Source: Nitriliruptor sp040882075
GTDB taxonomy: Bacteria > Actinomycetota > Nitriliruptoria > Nitriliruptorales > Nitriliruptoraceae
NCBI RefSeq assembly: GCF_040882075.1
Contig: NZ_JBBEBZ010000127.1
Coordinates: 1-20,353, forward strand
Direction of reading: 5' to 3'
DNA length: 20,353 nucleotides
Shown one piece after another: positions 1-7,068 of the stretch (position 1 is its first letter; each line of letters starts with the position of its first letter). The notes under the pieces were generated by a model that saw nothing but the letters and a program-made list of their open reading frames with translations, made no database searches and was not told the origin of the DNA. The translations under genes and the position numbers were made by a program.

Positions 1-240
1 GTCGTAGACCAGCACCGCGTTCGGGTGGGTCAGCTTGGCGGCCGCGGTGGCCTCGGTCCGGAACCGCGTCCCCGCATCGGGGTCATCGGCAAGCTCGGCG
101 TGCAGGAGCTTGACCGCGACGGGGCGGTCAAGCGCTCGGTCGTGGCCGCGCCAGACGGTGCCGGCACCGCCGGTCCCGAGCCGGTCGAGGAGCTCGTAGC
201 GGTCGGCGAGGACGCGCCCACGCTGGCTGCGTGCTGCCAC
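1..240 (-). CDS. Serine/threonine protein kinase, N-terminal fragment (runs off left edge)
   Basis: The first 80 residues of a Hanks-type protein kinase; the rest lies outside the window. Visible are the glycine-rich nucleotide loop GTGGAGTVW (residues 22-30), the ATP-anchoring lysine in VAVKLL (Lys44), and the helix-C glutamate (Glu63, in FRTEATAAAKLTHPN), followed by HPNAVLVYD, the usual lead-in to strand 4. This is the small lobe of a bacterial Pkn-type kinase. The GTG start at 240 is chosen because GGAGG (246-250, read on the minus strand) sits five bases upstream and the kinase fold begins about 10 residues later, as in related kinases. The gene is divergent from the aldo/keto reductase. 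Whether it carries a membrane segment, PASTA repeats or another sensor cannot be seen. The kinase identification is firm; its role is unknown. Confidence 0.88.
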   Translation of the reverse strand, partial: MAARSQRGRVLADRYELLDRLGTGGAGTVWRGHDRALDRPVAVKLLHAELADDPDAGTRFRTEATAAAKLTHPNAVLVYD

Positions 241-445
241 GAACGCCTCCGCGCCGGATCGCACCGACGCCGGGCGGGTGGGCCCGGCGGGATCGCACGG
301 CCGTCCGTGCGACGCGACACGGTAACGGCCCGACCTGAGGACGGCTCTCAGGTGCCGGTGCGTCCGGACGACCAGCGCCGCGGCGACCGGGCCGGTCCTA
401 CGCTGCAGCCGACCGTCAACGACCGATCGCAGAACGGAGCGCTCC
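241..445. promoter_or_regulatory. Divergent intergenic region between kinase and aldo/keto reductase
   Basis: About 205 bases with no convincing gene. It must carry the promoters of both flanking genes. It holds the two ribosome sites (246-250 for the kinase; GGAG at 436-439 for the reductase), a 7-bp dyad at 333-353, and a weak TANNNT-type -10 candidate TACGCT at 399-404 on the plus strand without a recognisable -35. The promoter call is inferred from gene orientation. Confidence 0.4.
333..353. promoter_or_regulatory. Inverted repeat, possible operator
   Basis: A perfect 7-bp dyad, ACCTGAG / CTCAGGT, is separated by seven bases (arms 333-339 and 347-353). Its place in a divergent promoter region and its 21-bp span fit a dimeric repressor site. 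No regulator is encoded next to it in the window, and a chance hairpin in GC-rich DNA is possible. Confidence 0.3.
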
Positions 446-1420
446 GTGCCCGACCTCGAGATGCCCTACCGCCGGCTCGGCCACAGTGGCCTGAAGGTGA
501 GCGTGCTGTCGCTCGGGTCCTGGGTGACCTTCAAGAACCAGGTCGACGTGCGGATGGCGGTCGAGTGCATGGCTGCCGCCTACGACGCGGGTGTGAACTT
601 CTTCGACAACGCCGAGGCCTACGCCGGTGGCGAATCCGAGCGCATCATGGGTGAAGCCATCCGCGAGCTCGGCTGGGAACGGCACTCCTACCTGGTGTCC
701 TCGAAGTTCTTCTGGGGCCTCCACGACGGTCCGAACTCGCGCAACACCCTGAACCGCAAGTACCTGCTCGAGTCGGTCGAGGCGTCCCTCGAACGCTTCG
801 GGCTCGAGCACCTCGACCTCGTCTACTGCCACCGCGCCGATGCGGACACCCCGATCGAGGAGACGGCGCGGGCGATGAACGACGTCATCGACCGCGGCTG
901 GGCCCTGTACTGGGGCACCTCGGAGTGGACCGCGGACGAGATCCGGGCCGCCTGGGACGTCTGTGACCGCAACGGCTGGCACAAGCCGGTCGTCGAGCAG
1001 CCGCAGTACAACCTCTTCCACCGTCGCCGGGTCGAGAAGGAGTACGCGCGGCTCTACGAGGACATCGGCCTCGGCACGACGATCTGGTCGCCGCTCGCGT
1101 CCGGTCTGCTGACCGGGAAGTACGCCGACGGCGTCCCGGAGGACTCGCGTGGCGCGCTCGAAGGTTTCGGTTGGCTCGCCGACGCGTTGACCGACGAGCA
1201 GAAGAACGCCAAGGTCAAGGAGCTCGGGGCCGTCGCCGACGAGCTCGGCGGCTCGCTCGCCCAGCTCGCCATCGCCTGGTGCGCGGCGAACCCGAACGTG
1301 TCGACCGTGATCACCGGTGCGTCGAAGGTCGAGCAGGTGCACGACAACATGGGCGCCATCGAGCTGCTCCCGAAGCTGACCCCCGACGTCATGCAGCGCA
1401 TCGAGGACGTCGTCAGCTGA
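446..1420 (+). CDS. Aldo/keto reductase (potassium-channel beta-subunit-like AKR branch)
   Basis: A 324-residue NADPH-dependent (beta/alpha)8 oxidoreductase that would reduce aldehydes or ketones in the cytosol. The opening YRRLGHSGLKVSVLSLGSW is typical of the Kv-beta-like / YghZ-like AKR branch. The catalytic tetrad can be read as Asp54 and Tyr59 (FFDNAEAYAGGESE), Lys87 (VSSKFFW) and His129 (LVYCHR). Later landmarks are YWGTSEW, VVEQPQYNLFHR, WSPLASGLLTGKY and the cofactor-binding segment VSTVITGASKVEQVHDN near the C-terminus. Length is normal. GTG at 446 is preferred because GGAG (436-439) lies six bases upstream; an in-frame ATG at 461 would give the family-like start MPYRRLG but lacks a spaced ribosome site. 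The natural substrate cannot be told from sequence. It converges on guaB1 with only 39 bases between stops. Confidence 0.93.
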   Translation: MPDLEMPYRRLGHSGLKVSVLSLGSWVTFKNQVDVRMAVECMAAAYDAGVNFFDNAEAYAGGESERIMGEAIRELGWERHSYLVSSKFFWGLHDGPNSRNTLNRKYLLESVEASLERFGLEHLDLVYCHRADADTPIEETARAMNDVIDRGWALYWGTSEWTADEIRAAWDVCDRNGWHKPVVEQPQYNLFHRRRVEKEYARLYEDIGLGTTIWSPLASGLLTGKYADGVPEDSRGALEGFGWLADALTDEQKNAKVKELGAVADELGGSLAQLAIAWCAANPNVSTVITGASKVEQVHDNMGAIELLPKLTPDVMQRIEDVVS

Positions 1421-1459
1421 GCGGCGTCTCGGACATCCGGTCGATGCTCGGCGCTGCGG

Positions 1460-2896
1460 TCACCAGCCGCCGCTGATCGGGCGGCCCTCGGCGTAGCCCG
1501 AACGGGTCTGCACTCCGATCACGGCGCGCTCGGCGAAGCTGGCGAGGTCGGCGGCGCCCGCGTACGTGCAGGCGCTTCGGACCCCGGCGACGATGCGGTC
1601 GACGAGGTCCTCGACGCCGGGGGCCGCGGGATCGAGCGGCATCCGGCCCGAGGAGATGCCTTCCTCGAACAGCGCCTTCCGGGCGCGGTCGAAGGCGCTC
1701 TCGCCCTCGGTGCGGTGCTTGACGGCCCGGGCCGACGCCATGCCGAACGAGACCTTGTACGCCTGCCCGGTCGCGTCGTGCTCGAGGTCGCCGGGTGACT
1801 CGTGCGTGCCGGCGAACCACGAGCCGACCATCACGTTCGACGCACCCGCGGCCAACGCGAGCGCGACGTCGCGGGGGTGACGGACCCCGCCGTCGGCCCA
1901 CACGTACGCGCCGAGGTCGCGGGCTGCCGCCGCGCAGTCGATGACGGCCGAGAGCTGCGGACGACCCACCCCCGTCATCATCCGGGTGGTGCACATCGCC
2001 CCGGGGCCGACCCCGACCTTGCAGACGTCCGCGCCGGCCTCGACGAGGTCGCGGACGCCCTCCGGCGTGACGACGTTGCCCGCGACGACGGGGACGCCGA
2101 GGTCCTCGTCCCGTACGGCCCGCAGGGCGTCGAGCATCCGGTCCTGGTGCCCGTGGGCGGTATCGAGCACGAGCACGTCGACGCCAGCGGCCACGAGCTT
2201 GCGAGCCGTGGCCGCCGCGTCGCCGCTCACCCCGATGGCCGCGGCGATCCGCAGGTGCCCATCGGCGTCGAGGTTCGGCCGGTACAGCGTGGATCGCAGC
2301 GCGCCGGTGCGGGTCAGGAGGCCGACCAGACGCCCGTCGCCATCGACCGCCGGCGCCAACCGGTGGCGCGCCTCGGCCAGCAGATCGAACGCGGCCCGCG
2401 GATCGACGTCCGCCGGCAGGGTCGTCGGGTCGGACGACATCACGCTCGCGACCTGGGTGAAGCGGTCCACGTCGCCGAGGTCGGCGAGGGTGACGATCCC
2501 GACGGGCGCGTCGGCATCGACCACGACCGCGGCGCCGTGGGATCGCTTCGGCACCAGGGCGAGCGCATCACCGACGGTGTCGTTCGGGGCGAGCACGATG
2601 GGGGTCTCGACGACGGGGTGGCGGCCCTTGACCCACGCCACCACCTCCGCGACCACGTCGACCGGGATGTCCTGCGGGATGACGGCGAGACCACCGCGCC
2701 GCGCGAGGGTCTCGGCCATCCGTCGTCCGGAGACCGCGGTCATGTTGGCGGCCACGAGCGGCACGGTCGTGCCGCTGCCGTCCGGCGAGTCGAGCGCGAC
2801 GTCGAGCCGGGACGTCACGGCGGACCGGGCCGGGACGAGGAACGCGTCCTCGTAGGTCAGGTCGTGGGACGGTCGGTGGCCGTCGAGGAAGCGCAC
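1460..2896 (-). CDS. guaB1: GuaB1-family IMPDH/GMPR enzyme with CBS domains, probable GMP reductase
   Basis: A 478-residue member of the IMP dehydrogenase/GMP reductase barrel family. It matches the actinobacterial GuaB1 branch: start VRFLDGHRPSHDLTYEDAF, NAD(P)-binding LVLDTAHGHQ (243-252), phosphate-binding VGVGPGAMCTTRMMTGVG with catalytic Cys302, and YVWADGGVRHPRD. A CBS pair occupies roughly residues 95-205, inserted in the barrel. The mycobacterial GuaB1 homologue has been shown to be a GMP reductase (GMP to IMP, NADPH-dependent) rather than an IMP dehydrogenase; I infer the same here, and the CBS pair may bind purine nucleotides as regulator. GTG at 2896 has GAGG (2902-2905) five bases upstream and gives the family's usual N-terminus and length; the reading frame is open upstream, but that part is unrelated. 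It is the last gene of the minus-strand directon, 58 bases after the DUF4126 gene. Confidence 0.92.
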   Translation of the reverse strand: MRFLDGHRPSHDLTYEDAFLVPARSAVTSRLDVALDSPDGSGTTVPLVAANMTAVSGRRMAETLARRGGLAVIPQDIPVDVVAEVVAWVKGRHPVVETPIVLAPNDTVGDALALVPKRSHGAAVVVDADAPVGIVTLADLGDVDRFTQVASVMSSDPTTLPADVDPRAAFDLLAEARHRLAPAVDGDGRLVGLLTRTGALRSTLYRPNLDADGHLRIAAAIGVSGDAAATARKLVAAGVDVLVLDTAHGHQDRMLDALRAVRDEDLGVPVVAGNVVTPEGVRDLVEAGADVCKVGVGPGAMCTTRMMTGVGRPQLSAVIDCAAAARDLGAYVWADGGVRHPRDVALALAAGASNVMVGSWFAGTHESPGDLEHDATGQAYKVSFGMASARAVKHRTEGESAFDRARKALFEEGISSGRMPLDPAAPGVEDLVDRIVAGVRSACTYAGAADLASFAERAVIGVQTRSGYAEGRPISGGW

Positions 2897-2954
2897 GGTC
2901 GCCTCGTGGGGTCGGGTGCACGGAAGGGCCGACGGTAGCGCCGGCCGGGCCCCA

Positions 2955-3572
2955 TCACCCCGCCGTGCCGTCCGTCGGCGTCCGTTCGTCACCTCGTCGC
3001 GCGCGGCGGCGTTCGCGCCTGCTCCGCCACGAGCGGCGCAGGGCCCGCACCGCGAGCACGAACGCCGCCGTCCCCGCGACGACCAGCACGACGACCACAC
3101 CGAGGGCGACGAGCGGGTACGAGACCGCCAGGAGGACCACCCCGGCGACGAGTCCGTCCTCACCGAGGCTCACGATGCTGTTGGAGACCGGCTCGGGGGA
3201 GGTGTTGACGGCGGCACGGGCGCTGGCCTTCACGGTGTGGCTGACGAGGGCCAGCGCCCCGGAGCTGGCTGCGGCCCCGACCTGCGAGACCGTCTCGAGT
3301 TCACCCGCCAGGACCCCGCCGAGGAGCGCCGCTCCGAGCGGTCGGACGACGGTGTGGACGACGTCCCAGATGCTGTCGAGGACCGGGACCTTGTCGACCA
3401 CGAACTCGACCGCGTAGAGCACCGCGGCGGCGATGAGCACGTCGGTGCGGACCAGCACCGGGGGCAGGTCGGTGATCCCGGTGCGGCCGAGGATGCCGAG
3501 GAGCAGGACCACGCCGTACAGGTTCACCCCCGACGCCCACCCCGTCCCGGCCAGCAGCCCGAGGGCGTCCAC
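2955..3572 (-). CDS. DUF4126 domain-containing membrane protein
   Basis: A 205-residue integral membrane protein. It shows DUF4126 landmarks: LLAGTGWASGVNLYGVVLLLG (residues 6-26), LYAVEFVVDKVPVLDSIWDVVHTVVRP (52-78) and the conserved SHTVKASARAAVNTSPEPVSN (111-131). Hydrophobic segments lie near 13-29, 45-60, 80-92 and 142-178; the tail is strongly basic (RRSWRSRRERRRARRG), probably cytosolic. The family's function is not established. The GTG start directly abuts the TGA of the upstream gene (TGAGTG), so the two are likely translationally coupled. No ribosome site of its own is obvious beyond upstream coding sequence. Confidence 0.85.
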   Translation of the reverse strand: MDALGLLAGTGWASGVNLYGVVLLLGILGRTGITDLPPVLVRTDVLIAAAVLYAVEFVVDKVPVLDSIWDVVHTVVRPLGAALLGGVLAGELETVSQVGAAASSGALALVSHTVKASARAAVNTSPEPVSNSIVSLGEDGLVAGVVLLAVSYPLVALGVVVVLVVAGTAAFVLAVRALRRSWRSRRERRRARRGDERTPTDGTAG

Positions 3573-4082
3573 TCAGGTGGCTCCGGCGCGGCGCCGCAGC
3601 CGGGCTGCCGCACGGACCGGGAGCGCGTCGGTCACCACCTCGACCTCGGCGAGACCGGCGTCCACGAGCCGGGCCGCGACCGCGAACCGGTCGGCCCCGC
3701 GGCCGAAGGTGCGGACGATCGCGTCGGCGTCCACGTCGTGCAGGTTGCCGGCATCGATGAGACGGCGGAGCGCGGTCCGCCGCTGCCACCCGTCCGGCAG
3801 CGCCTCGAGGAGGCTGAGCAGGCTGGCCGCGGCGAGCGGCACCCCCTCGAGCTCCGCGAGGCGTGCGAGACGGGACCTGGCGTCCCGGGCGGCTTCGAGC
3901 TGGGCGGCGCACGCGTCGAGGACGAGGTCCGCTGGTGGCGGTTCGGGCGGGGGGAGCGGCACCGGGTCGCCAGCGGGCGGCGGCGGCAGGTCCCAGACCG
4001 GCCGGGACCCATCGGGTCGCTGCGTGCCCGCTCGCTGCACCACGTGCCCCCGATCATCCTCGCCGGTCATCCCGGCGGGCAC
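3573..4082 (-). CDS. Proline-rich hypothetical protein
   Basis: A 169-residue soluble protein that I do not recognise. Residues about 30-50 form a proline-rich linker (PPPPAGDPVPLPPPEPPP). The remainder (51-169) looks all-helical, Ala/Leu/Arg-rich, with DACAAQLEAARDARSRLARL, ALPDGWQRRTALRRLIDAG and RFAVAARLVDAGLAEVEVV. It has no signal peptide or membrane span. It is coupled to the DUF4126 gene with no gap, and GC-rich third positions match its neighbours, which supports it being real. GTG at 4082 has a G-run (4088-4092) five bases away; ATG at 4070 (MTGEDDRGH) is an alternative without a ribosome site. The reading frame is well supported, the function is not. Confidence 0.7.
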   Translation of the reverse strand: MPAGMTGEDDRGHVVQRAGTQRPDGSRPVWDLPPPPAGDPVPLPPPEPPPADLVLDACAAQLEAARDARSRLARLAELEGVPLAAASLLSLLEALPDGWQRRTALRRLIDAGNLHDVDADAIVRTFGRGADRFAVAARLVDAGLAEVEVVTDALPVRAAARLRRRAGAT

Positions 4083-4119
4083 CGTAACCCCCGCTGGAGG
4101 GCGCGGCCGAGGATCGACG

Positions 4120-5295
4120 TCAGCCGGGGGGTGGACCGAAGCGGACGATGCGGTCGTCCGCCTCCGAGGGGGACCCGCGGCCGTCCCGGTTGCTGGTCAA
4201 CAGCCACAGGGAGCCGTCGGGCGCCTGCGTCACGTCGCGGAGCCGCCCGAGCTCACCGACCAGCAGCTCCTCGGGCTCGCCCGCCACCTCGCCGCCCTCC
4301 AGCGGGATGCGGTACAGCCGCTCGCCACGCAGCGCGGCGACGAACAGGTCGCCCTCCCAGCGATCGATCGCGCCGCCGGTGAGGACGACACCGCCCGACC
4401 ACGACGCCTCCGGAGGTTGGCGCACGAGGATCGGGTCGGTGAACCCGGTCGCGCCGGCTGCGCCCGTCACCTCGGGCCACCCGTGGTTCGCGCCCGGCTC
4501 GATGCGGTTGATCTCGTCGTCGCGGTCCGGGCCGAACTCGGGCGCGAAGAGCCGGCCGTCGACGTCGAAGGCGAGCCCCTGGACGTTGCGGTGACCGAGC
4601 GACCAGACGGGTGATCCCTCGGTGGGGTTGTCGTCCGGGACGTCGCCGTCGGGGGTGACCCGCAGGATCTTGCCGGCCAGCGAGCTCTCGTCCTGCGCCG
4701 CTCGCGGATCCTGCGCGTCCCCGGTGGCGATGAAGAGCATCCCGTCCGGGCCGAACGCCAACCGGCCGCCATCGTGGGTGGGAGCCGCCGGGATGCCGTC
4801 GACGATCACCTCGGGGTCGTTGACCGTGTCGGGGTCGAACCGGACGACGCGGTTGTCCGATCGGGTGGTCAGGTAGGCGTACAGCCAGGATCCACCGGGG
4901 TGCGCGGTGAGGCCGAGCAGCCCGCCCTCGCCGGCGGGTTCGATGGCGAAGGTCCGGACCTCGGTGAGCGTGCCATCGTCGGCGATCTCGAGCAGCCGGC
5001 CGCTGTCGCGCTCGGTCACGAAGGCGCGATCACCCAGCCACGCGACGTCCCAGGGTGCCGCGAGGCCGCTCGCGACGTCCGTGAGGACCGGGTCGCCAGC
5101 GGCTGCTCCCGGCTCGGTGGAGGGTGTGCTGTCCGGGGAGGTCGCGGGGTCCGGGTCGGCCGGCGCCTCGGTGGTCGCTGCGGGGGAGGGGGCGGGGTCG
5201 TCGGGCTGGGCGTCCGACGGCCCGCAGCCGACGGCCAGCAACAGGGTGGCAGCCGCCGCGCCGGCGGGTACGCGGTGTGGCGCGGTCGACCTCAC
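4120..5295 (-). CDS. PQQ-dependent sugar dehydrogenase-like beta-propeller lipoprotein
   Basis: A 391-residue exported protein of the soluble aldose sugar dehydrogenase / glucose-sorbosone dehydrogenase (GSDH) family, which oxidises aldoses using Ca2+ and pyrroloquinoline quinone. An N-terminal hydrophobic stretch ends in the lipobox-like LLAVGC (Cys24), followed by a Pro/Ala/Thr/Asp-rich linker (25-67), as expected for an actinobacterial lipoprotein. The propeller starts at about residue 68 and carries GEGGLLGLTAHP (122-133), THDGGRLAFGPDGMLFIATGD (173-193, with the candidate active-site His174), GHRNVQGLAF (234-243) and EFGPDRDDEINRI (253-265). The GTG start overlaps the stop of the M20 peptidase gene by four bases (GTGA). 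PQQ synthesis genes are not in this window, so cofactor use is inferred from the family. The physiological sugar is unknown. Confidence 0.88.
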   Translation of the reverse strand: MRSTAPHRVPAGAAAATLLLAVGCGPSDAQPDDPAPSPAATTEAPADPDPATSPDSTPSTEPGAAAGDPVLTDVASGLAAPWDVAWLGDRAFVTERDSGRLLEIADDGTLTEVRTFAIEPAGEGGLLGLTAHPGGSWLYAYLTTRSDNRVVRFDPDTVNDPEVIVDGIPAAPTHDGGRLAFGPDGMLFIATGDAQDPRAAQDESSLAGKILRVTPDGDVPDDNPTEGSPVWSLGHRNVQGLAFDVDGRLFAPEFGPDRDDEINRIEPGANHGWPEVTGAAGATGFTDPILVRQPPEASWSGGVVLTGGAIDRWEGDLFVAALRGERLYRIPLEGGEVAGEPEELLVGELGRLRDVTQAPDGSLWLLTSNRDGRGSPSEADDRIVRFGPPPG

Positions 5296-6635
5296 GTGAG
5301 GAGCGACTCGGCGACGTCGATCCAGAGGTTGGCCGACAGGCCGAGCGACTCGGTGTCGATGCGCTCGTCGTGTCCGTGGAAGCGGGACTGGAACTCCGCC
5401 AGGCACGCCTTGGCGCTGAACATCCCCGCGCCGTACGCGATGGCGCCCTTCTCGCGGAAGAACGCGGCGTCGGTCCCGCCGGTGAGCATGAACGGCAGGA
5501 CCTCGGCACCGGGGTGCACCGCTTCGGCGCGCTCGGTGAGCACGTCCCAGAGCGGCGTGTCCATCGCCGAGGCCGACGCGGGGCGGGGCGGGACGGCGGC
5601 GGCGACGTCGACCCGGGCAGCGAGGTCACCGAGCGCCTCGGTCAGCATCGTGTCGACGTCCGCGTCGGTCTGTCCGGGCAGGGTCCGGATGTCGACCTCG
5701 AGTTCGATGCGGTCCGGGATGGTGTTGGTCTTGGTCCCGCCGTGCACGACGTTCGGGGAGAAGGTCGTGTGCGTCGTCGCGTGGCAGTACTTGGCGATCC
5801 GTGGCTCCATCCCCGCGATGGCCTCGTCGAGGCGTGCGGGCTCGAGCAGCGCCGCCCGTGCATCCCCCTCGGCGCCGAGCGCGTCGACGTAGGCACGCCA
5901 GTGCTCACCGAGCTGCGGCGTCGGGGTGTAGGCCGCGAGCCGACGCACCACCTCGGCGGTGGTGATGAGCGCGTTGTCGGCCGCGTACGGCATCGAGCCG
6001 TGGCCGGGGGTGCCGTGCACGGTGAGCCGACGCCACCCGATGCCTTTCTCGCCCGACATCATCACGATGCGGCGACCGGCCGGGGTGTCGGTGGGGATCC
6101 CGCCGGATTCGGTCAGGACGTAGTCCGCTCGGACCTGGTCCCACTCGTTGTCGACCAGCCAACCCGCGCCCCACGTGCCGCCCGCCTCCTCGTCGGCGAC
6201 GCCGAGGAACTTCAGCGTGCCGCGCGGTCGGAACCCGGAGCTCGCCAGGTGCCGGAACGCCACGGCCATGGACGAGGTGAGGTTGAGCATGTCGACCGCA
6301 CCTCGCCCCCACACCTCGCCGTCGATCAGTTCGCCGCCGAAGGGGTCCTCGCGCCAGTCGTCGGGGCTCACCGGCACCACGTCGGTGTGGCCGAGCAGCA
6401 GCAACGTCGGGGCGGAGGGATCGGAGCCCTCGATGGTGGCCAGGACCGACCGTCGGCCGGGCAGCGGCTCGTGGCGGTCGAGGTCGAGCCCGCTGCCCTC
6501 GAGGTAGCTCGTCAGCAGGTCGGCGTTGCGGACCTCCTCGCCCGAGCTCGGTGTCCCATCGTTCACGCAGGCGTTGCGGATCATCGTCTGCAGCAACTCG
6601 GTGGTGGCACCGGTCAGGTCGCGGTCGGCTGGCAC
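5292..6635 (-). CDS. M20-family zinc metallopeptidase / amidohydrolase
   Basis: A 447-residue cytosolic di-zinc hydrolase of the ArgE/DapE/carboxypeptidase G2 clan, which cuts terminal amino acids or N-acyl groups. Metal and catalytic residues are visible in order: LLLLGHTDVVPV (His83, Asp85), WGRGAVDM (Asp115), VADEEAGG (Glu149 general base, Glu150 ligand), TESGG (Glu176) and, near the C-terminus, RFHGHDERI (His420). The dimerisation domain, entered by RRLTVHGTPGHGSMP (202-216), lies between the two halves of the catalytic domain. Length is normal. GTG at 6635 is preceded by GGGAG at about 10 bases. The stop overlaps the PQQ-enzyme start, so both are probably made from one transcript. Substrate cannot be assigned. 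Confidence 0.92.
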   Translation of the reverse strand: MPADRDLTGATTELLQTMIRNACVNDGTPSSGEEVRNADLLTSYLEGSGLDLDRHEPLPGRRSVLATIEGSDPSAPTLLLLGHTDVVPVSPDDWREDPFGGELIDGEVWGRGAVDMLNLTSSMAVAFRHLASSGFRPRGTLKFLGVADEEAGGTWGAGWLVDNEWDQVRADYVLTESGGIPTDTPAGRRIVMMSGEKGIGWRRLTVHGTPGHGSMPYAADNALITTAEVVRRLAAYTPTPQLGEHWRAYVDALGAEGDARAALLEPARLDEAIAGMEPRIAKYCHATTHTTFSPNVVHGGTKTNTIPDRIELEVDIRTLPGQTDADVDTMLTEALGDLAARVDVAAAVPPRPASASAMDTPLWDVLTERAEAVHPGAEVLPFMLTGGTDAAFFREKGAIAYGAGMFSAKACLAEFQSRFHGHDERIDTESLGLSANLWIDVAESLLT

Positions 6636-6678
6636 GGGCGGGGCTCCCTCGTCGAGTCGTGCGAGGGTAGGCGCGACC

Positions 6679-7038
6679 TCAGTCGCGCACGCCCGTCACG
6701 GTCTCGAGGCCCCAGGCGACCAGCGACACCACGAGCGCGCCGAGGAAGGTCGAGCCGAAGCCGTCCGAGGTGAGGCCGAGGTCGAGGGCGCCCGAGAGCC
6801 GGATGACGATCCACAGGGCGATGGCGTTGACCACCAGCAGGAACAAGCCCAACGTCAGGATGATGAACGGCAGCGACAGCACGGTCAGGATCGGCTTGAC
6901 CACGGCGTTGATGATGCCGAGCACCAGCGCCACGAGGAGCAGGGTCACGACCGACCCCTCGAAGTCGAGGCCGGGGACCACCTGCACCGCTACCCACAGC
7001 GCAGCTGCGGCGATGACGATCTTCACCAGCAGGCCCAC
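6679..7038 (-). CDS. Phage holin family IV / YvlD-like four-helix membrane protein
   Basis: A 119-residue, almost wholly hydrophobic protein with four predicted membrane helices near residues 3-21, 28-46, 54-76 and 96-112. The pattern LGIINAVVKPILTVLSLPF (40-58) followed by ILTLGLFLLVVNA is the signature of the mycobacterial 4-TM phage holin superfamily (PF04020-like). Despite the name, most chromosomal members are ordinary membrane proteins of unknown role, and there are no phage genes nearby. GTG at 7038 has AGGAG (7046-7050) seven bases upstream. It sits between the GGDEF/EAL gene (30-base gap) and the M20 gene (43-base gap) in the same direction. Confidence 0.88.
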   Translation of the reverse strand: MGLLVKIVIAAAALWVAVQVVPGLDFEGSVVTLLLVALVLGIINAVVKPILTVLSLPFIILTLGLFLLVVNAIALWIVIRLSGALDLGLTSDGFGSTFLGALVVSLVAWGLETVTGVRD

Positions 7039-7068
7039 GACAACGCTCCTCGGTCGACCGGACGGACG

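Noticed and set aside
1420..1474. Seven-base inverted repeat AGCGGCG / CGCCGCT as terminator between aldo/keto reductase and guaB1
   Set aside because: The loop is about 41 bases, and the second arm lies inside guaB1 coding sequence; chance is likely in this composition.
2897..3163. N-terminal extension of guaB1 by 89 codons
   Set aside because: It overlaps the end of the DUF4126 gene, is unrelated to the family, and the GTG at 2896 has a ribosome site and the GuaB1-type N-terminus.
6679..7038. Prophage remnant suggested by the phage holin family name
   Set aside because: No phage structural, integrase or lysin genes are near, and this holin-like superfamily is widespread as an ordinary chromosomal membrane protein.
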